Shown here piece by piece: positions 36,050-38,219 of a DNA stretch of 38,219 nt (its first letter is position 1; each line of letters opens with the position of its first letter). The notes below the pieces were generated by a model. It saw only the letters and a program-made list of their open reading frames with translations, ran no database searches and was not told where the DNA came from. This DNA is from Clostridia bacterium. Its GTDB lineage: Bacteria > Bacillota_A > Clostridia > Christensenellales > Borkfalkiaceae. A program made the position numbers and the translations under genes. Location of the stretch: the NCBI GenBank assembly GCA_017457015.1, contig JAFTIG010000036.1, positions 1 to 38,219 of the forward strand, written 5' to 3'.

Positions 36050-36400
36050 AAAGTTTGATTTACCAGTAGTGGAATAATTATAGAAGCAAGAGCAACAATC
36101 GTTGTAATTCCCTATGCTATTTTATTCCATACAGCATCTTTTTTTATTTGCTTTGCTTGTTCTCTATTTTGCTAGGTTAAAGTTAATATTTGCAGCTTTA
36201 GTAATTGATTACTTTCTTCTTGTAATTTATTTGCTTTTTGCTGTTCTTCAATTATACCAAACGTTGCTTGCGACATTTGATTTAATTTTTGCCCCAAATC
36301 ACCAAGTCTATTAGCCGTTTCTTGTTGTGCGTTTGCAGACCTTGTTTGATTACTCATAGCAACTTGCTTATTAAAAAAATCCATAGGATAACCAACCCAT
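36028..36400 (-). pseudogene. small coiled-coil/membrane protein broken by two in-frame TAG codons and a frameshift
   Basis: From ATG 36384 a 70-residue Gln-rich coiled coil is encoded (SNQTRSANAQQETANRLGDL, ATFGIIEEQQKANKLQEESN) up to TAG at 36172. The same frame continues with QNREQAKQIKKDAVWNKIA, a second TAG at 36112, then GITTIVALASIIIPLLVNQT (a membrane segment) to TAA at 36028 in the terminator. Upstream, ATG 36400 has GAAGGAG at good spacing, but its frame (MGWLSYGFF) stops after a T7 run; one T fewer would join it to the main frame. So the original product was about 124 residues with a C-terminal membrane anchor. It is either a decayed gene or one read with TAG as Gln. No homology is recognised. 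Confidence 0.6.
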
Positions 36401-36465
36401 TATTTTTCTCCTTCGTAAGAATTAATTAAATTATAGCATTTTATATGAAATATTGCAACAAAATA

Positions 36466-36499
36466 AAAAAGCGAAAACTTTTCACGGTTTTTGCTTTTT
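36466..36499. terminator. long AT-rich hairpin
   Basis: AAAAAGCGAAAAC and GTTTTTGCTTTTT pair (one G-T) around a short loop, with T/A runs on both sides, so it can terminate in either direction. Confidence 0.6.
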
Positions 36500-36527
36500 A
36501 AAAGGTTAGATTTTTGCTAATAAAAAA

Positions 36528-36679
36528 TACTGCAAAGCCTTATGTGGCTCTGCAGTATCTCACTTGGACAAACGGAGTGGGATTTTTTCTTGCTTTTTGC
36601 AAAGCAATTTACGAGTATCTCCAACCTGTGCTTTGCAAAAATCTTCGGTCACCGCTAAAACAGTAGGTGGCTACTGTTT
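36528..36679. repeat. four consecutive hairpins
   Basis: TACTGCA...TGCAGTA (36528-36557); ATCTCACT...AGTGGGAT followed by a T run on the plus strand (36557-36588); a perfect 13-bp TTTTTGCAAAGCA...TGCTTTGCAAAAA (36594-36641); and AAACAGTAG/CTACTGTTT (36658-36679). This is most of the gap between the relic and the ATPase gene. No believable coding frame is present; 36680-36850 is AT-rich with one 21-bp repeat copy (36708-36728). Confidence 0.65.
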
Positions 36680-36707
36680 CTTAACGCTACTTCAAATCCA
36701 ACTCCAG

Positions 36708-36728
36708 TTAATCTCAATAAAACAAAAA
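36708..36728. repeat. 21-bp direct repeat, left copy
   Basis: Identical to 38199-38219, the last bases of the window. The two copies bracket the ATPase gene. The repeat may continue beyond the window on the right. Confidence 0.8.
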
Positions 36729-36874
36729 ACAAATAATCATTGATGTTAAAACATTTATGACTGCAAAAGCTATATAATAAAATAATATCCGAGATTGAAA
36801 ATAAAATCAATCTCAGCTTTTTCATGTTGATTATATAAGTTAAAACTTTTTGTTTTCGCAAAACTCATAAAGAG

Positions 36875-38071
36875 TTAATTTTGCGAAACAAGCCATCTTG
36901 CTATATCAATAATTCTTACGCCCTCAATATGACTTTCAGGATGCTTTGTTCTCGCAATAATAATTTTCGGATATGCATCTTTAATTAAAAGTAAAGGAGC
37001 AACTTCACGCTTTAGTGTTTCTTCTCGACTTATATCGTCAGAAACTTGAATATATGTCTTCATCCCATCTTTTACAGCTACAAAATCTATTTCTTTTTCG
37101 CCAAGTTGACCAACGTATACTTCGTATCCTCTTCGTAAAAGCTCAATTGCGACTAGGTTTTCATATAAATGCCCGTAATCCGCATTTTTTGTACCAATAA
37201 TAGCGTACCGGAATGAAAGATCCGCTAGATAATATTTTTTATCAGACTCTAAGTATCTTTTTCCCTTGACGTCATATCTCTTAAACGGATAGAATAAAAA
37301 ACTACGGCAAAGATAATCTATATATGCCCCACAAGTCTTATCATTTGTCTTATATGTATTGGATGTAAGCGTGTTTGCAATGTTTCTTATAGAAGTTTTA
37401 CTCCCAATATTATCCATAAGAAAATCAACTATCATGTTTAATAGATCTTCATTTTCAATTTTGAATTTTGTTATAATGTCTTTTGTTATAGTAGTACGAA
37501 CAATACCTGCTAAATATTTTTTTGCATCAGCGGAATTAGAATATAGATAAGACCCTGACATCCCCCCTACGGAAACGTATTTGTCAAAAGCAATGTCAAC
37601 ATCATTTTGTGGATAATATAATAAATATTCAGTAAAAGAAAATGGAAATAAACTAATTTCAAATACTCGTCCACCAAAAAGAGTCGCCAAATCACTAGAT
37701 AGTAAAAATGCGTTAGAACCTGTTAAAAAGATATTAAACCGTTCTTCTTCATATAAACTATTTATTATCGTTTCAAAACCTTTACAAAGTTGCACTTCAT
37801 CTATAAAAAGAAAATTTTCTTTATCTACAACGTAGTTAGAATTTATGTATTCATAAAGTGATTCACTATCTTTTAGTATTTCAAACTCTTTTAAGTTGAG
37901 TTTAATACGAATAATATGATTGTTATCACCCCGCTTTTTAACATATGCAATAAAAGCGTCCATCAATTTTGATTTACCTGAACGACGAATGCCTGTAATA
38001 ACTTTTATATCAGGGGTATTTATAACATCTATTAACTGTTGAATATAATACTTTCTTTCTATAAGTTTCAT
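36875..38071 (-). CDS. AAA family ATPase with DUF4143 domain
   Basis: The 398-residue protein is of the ATPase_2/AAA_14 plus DUF4143 type, common in many copies in gut anaerobes and archaea. Walker A is VITGIRRSGKSKLMD near residue 24, Walker B LFIDEVQLCKGFE near 90, the sensor/arginine region IFLTGSNAFLLSSDLA near 115, and FGGRVFEISLFPFSFTEYL follows. The C-terminal DUF4143 half contains YLADLSFRYAI, GHLYENLVAIELLRRGYEVY and EKEIDFVAVKDGM, a PD-(D/E)XK-like E..D..K pattern. The function is unknown. AGGTG is 4 nt before the ATG. Flanking direct repeats and inverted TTTCGCAAA motifs suggest an acquired module. Confidence 0.92.
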   Translation of the reverse strand: MKLIERKYYIQQLIDVINTPDIKVITGIRRSGKSKLMDAFIAYVKKRGDNNHIIRIKLNLKEFEILKDSESLYEYINSNYVVDKENFLFIDEVQLCKGFETIINSLYEEERFNIFLTGSNAFLLSSDLATLFGGRVFEISLFPFSFTEYLLYYPQNDVDIAFDKYVSVGGMSGSYLYSNSADAKKYLAGIVRTTITKDIITKFKIENEDLLNMIVDFLMDNIGSKTSIRNIANTLTSNTYKTNDKTCGAYIDYLCRSFLFYPFKRYDVKGKRYLESDKKYYLADLSFRYAIIGTKNADYGHLYENLVAIELLRRGYEVYVGQLGEKEIDFVAVKDGMKTYIQVSDDISREETLKREVAPLLLIKDAYPKIIIARTKHPESHIEGVRIIDIARWLVSQN

Positions 38072-38198
38072 ATTTCACCTCAATAGCATTATATTATATT
38101 TCGCAAACTTTGTCAAATTAAAAAAATGCGAAATACAATCATTTCTTATCAAAATATGTTTATATTTAGAATATAGGAAAATTTAATAACCTTGCAAT

Positions 38199-38219
38199 TT
38201 AATCTCAATAAAACAAAAA
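38199..38219. repeat. 21-bp direct repeat, right copy at window end
   Basis: Exact copy of 36708-36728 (starts TTAATCTCAATAAAAC). It lies about 128 bp upstream of the ATPase start. The 38072-38198 stretch is AT-rich and carries an inverted ATTTCGCA/TGCGAAAT pair. Confidence 0.8.

Noticed and set aside
36655..36861. 68-residue minus-strand frame ending in TGVGFEVALRNSSHLLF
   Set aside because: It crosses the 21-bp repeat and a hairpin, has no ribosome site, and its C-terminus looks like the spurious GVGFE-type translations of non-coding DNA.

Overview
The window is AT-rich DNA with strong AGGAGG-type ribosome binding sites, consensus sigma-A-like promoters, a T-box leader and the Firmicutes gene order pyrH-frr-uppS-cdsA-dxr-rseP. 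This points to a low-GC Gram-positive bacterium of the Clostridia. The BspA-like surface protein and conserved unknown genes resemble those of uncultured gut lineages; a finer placement is not supported. Almost everything lies on the minus strand.

Layout. 1-1321: gdhA, cut by the window edge. 1478-6613: a tightly packed pyrH-frr-uppS-cdsA-dxr-rseP operon (UMP kinase, ribosome recycling, undecaprenyl-PP and CDP-DAG synthesis, MEP pathway, site-2 protease) with its own promoter. 6751-10424: a secreted leucine-rich-repeat protein with a structured, terminator-bearing leader RNA and a translationally coupled 34-residue peptide downstream. 10594-12366: GTP-dependent PEP carboxykinase. 12753-13820: a conserved-looking protein of unknown function, then two palindromic repeat elements. 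14182-16149: a lipoprotein whose promoter has an 11-nt G tract between perfect -35 and -10 hexamers, which suggests a phase-variable switch. 16313-18654: a YitT-type membrane protein and an sn-glycerol-1-phosphate dehydrogenase (EgsA/AraM) homologue, each with its own promoter and terminator.

18971-32669: one long operon for branched-chain amino acids, ilvB-ilvN-ilvC-ilvD-(DUF815 ATPase)-ilvA-ridA-leuA-leuC-leuD-leuB-(nitroreductase)-(MaoC-like), with no gap above 35 nt. It starts from a perfect promoter and a T-box leader in which the tRNA-reading Stem I is duplicated in front of a single antiterminator/terminator. IlvA makes 2-oxobutyrate, RidA clears its reactive enamine by-product, IlvBNCD make valine/isoleucine precursors, and LeuABCD extend to leucine.

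32.8-38.2 kb is an accessory, partly decayed region. It holds two copies of a dispersed repeat, a GH3 fragment fused head-to-head to an AraC fragment (a deletion scar), an apparently orphan yybP-ykoY (Mn2+) riboswitch with terminator, a DeoR regulator divergent from a GpsA-like dehydrogenase, a small coiled-coil/membrane protein relic broken by two in-frame TAG codons, a cluster of hairpins, and an AAA ATPase (DUF4143 type) flanked by direct repeats.

The most notable signals are regulatory: the poly-G promoter, the double-Stem-I T-box, the leader RNA plus coupled micro-peptide around the LRR protein, and the orphan riboswitch.
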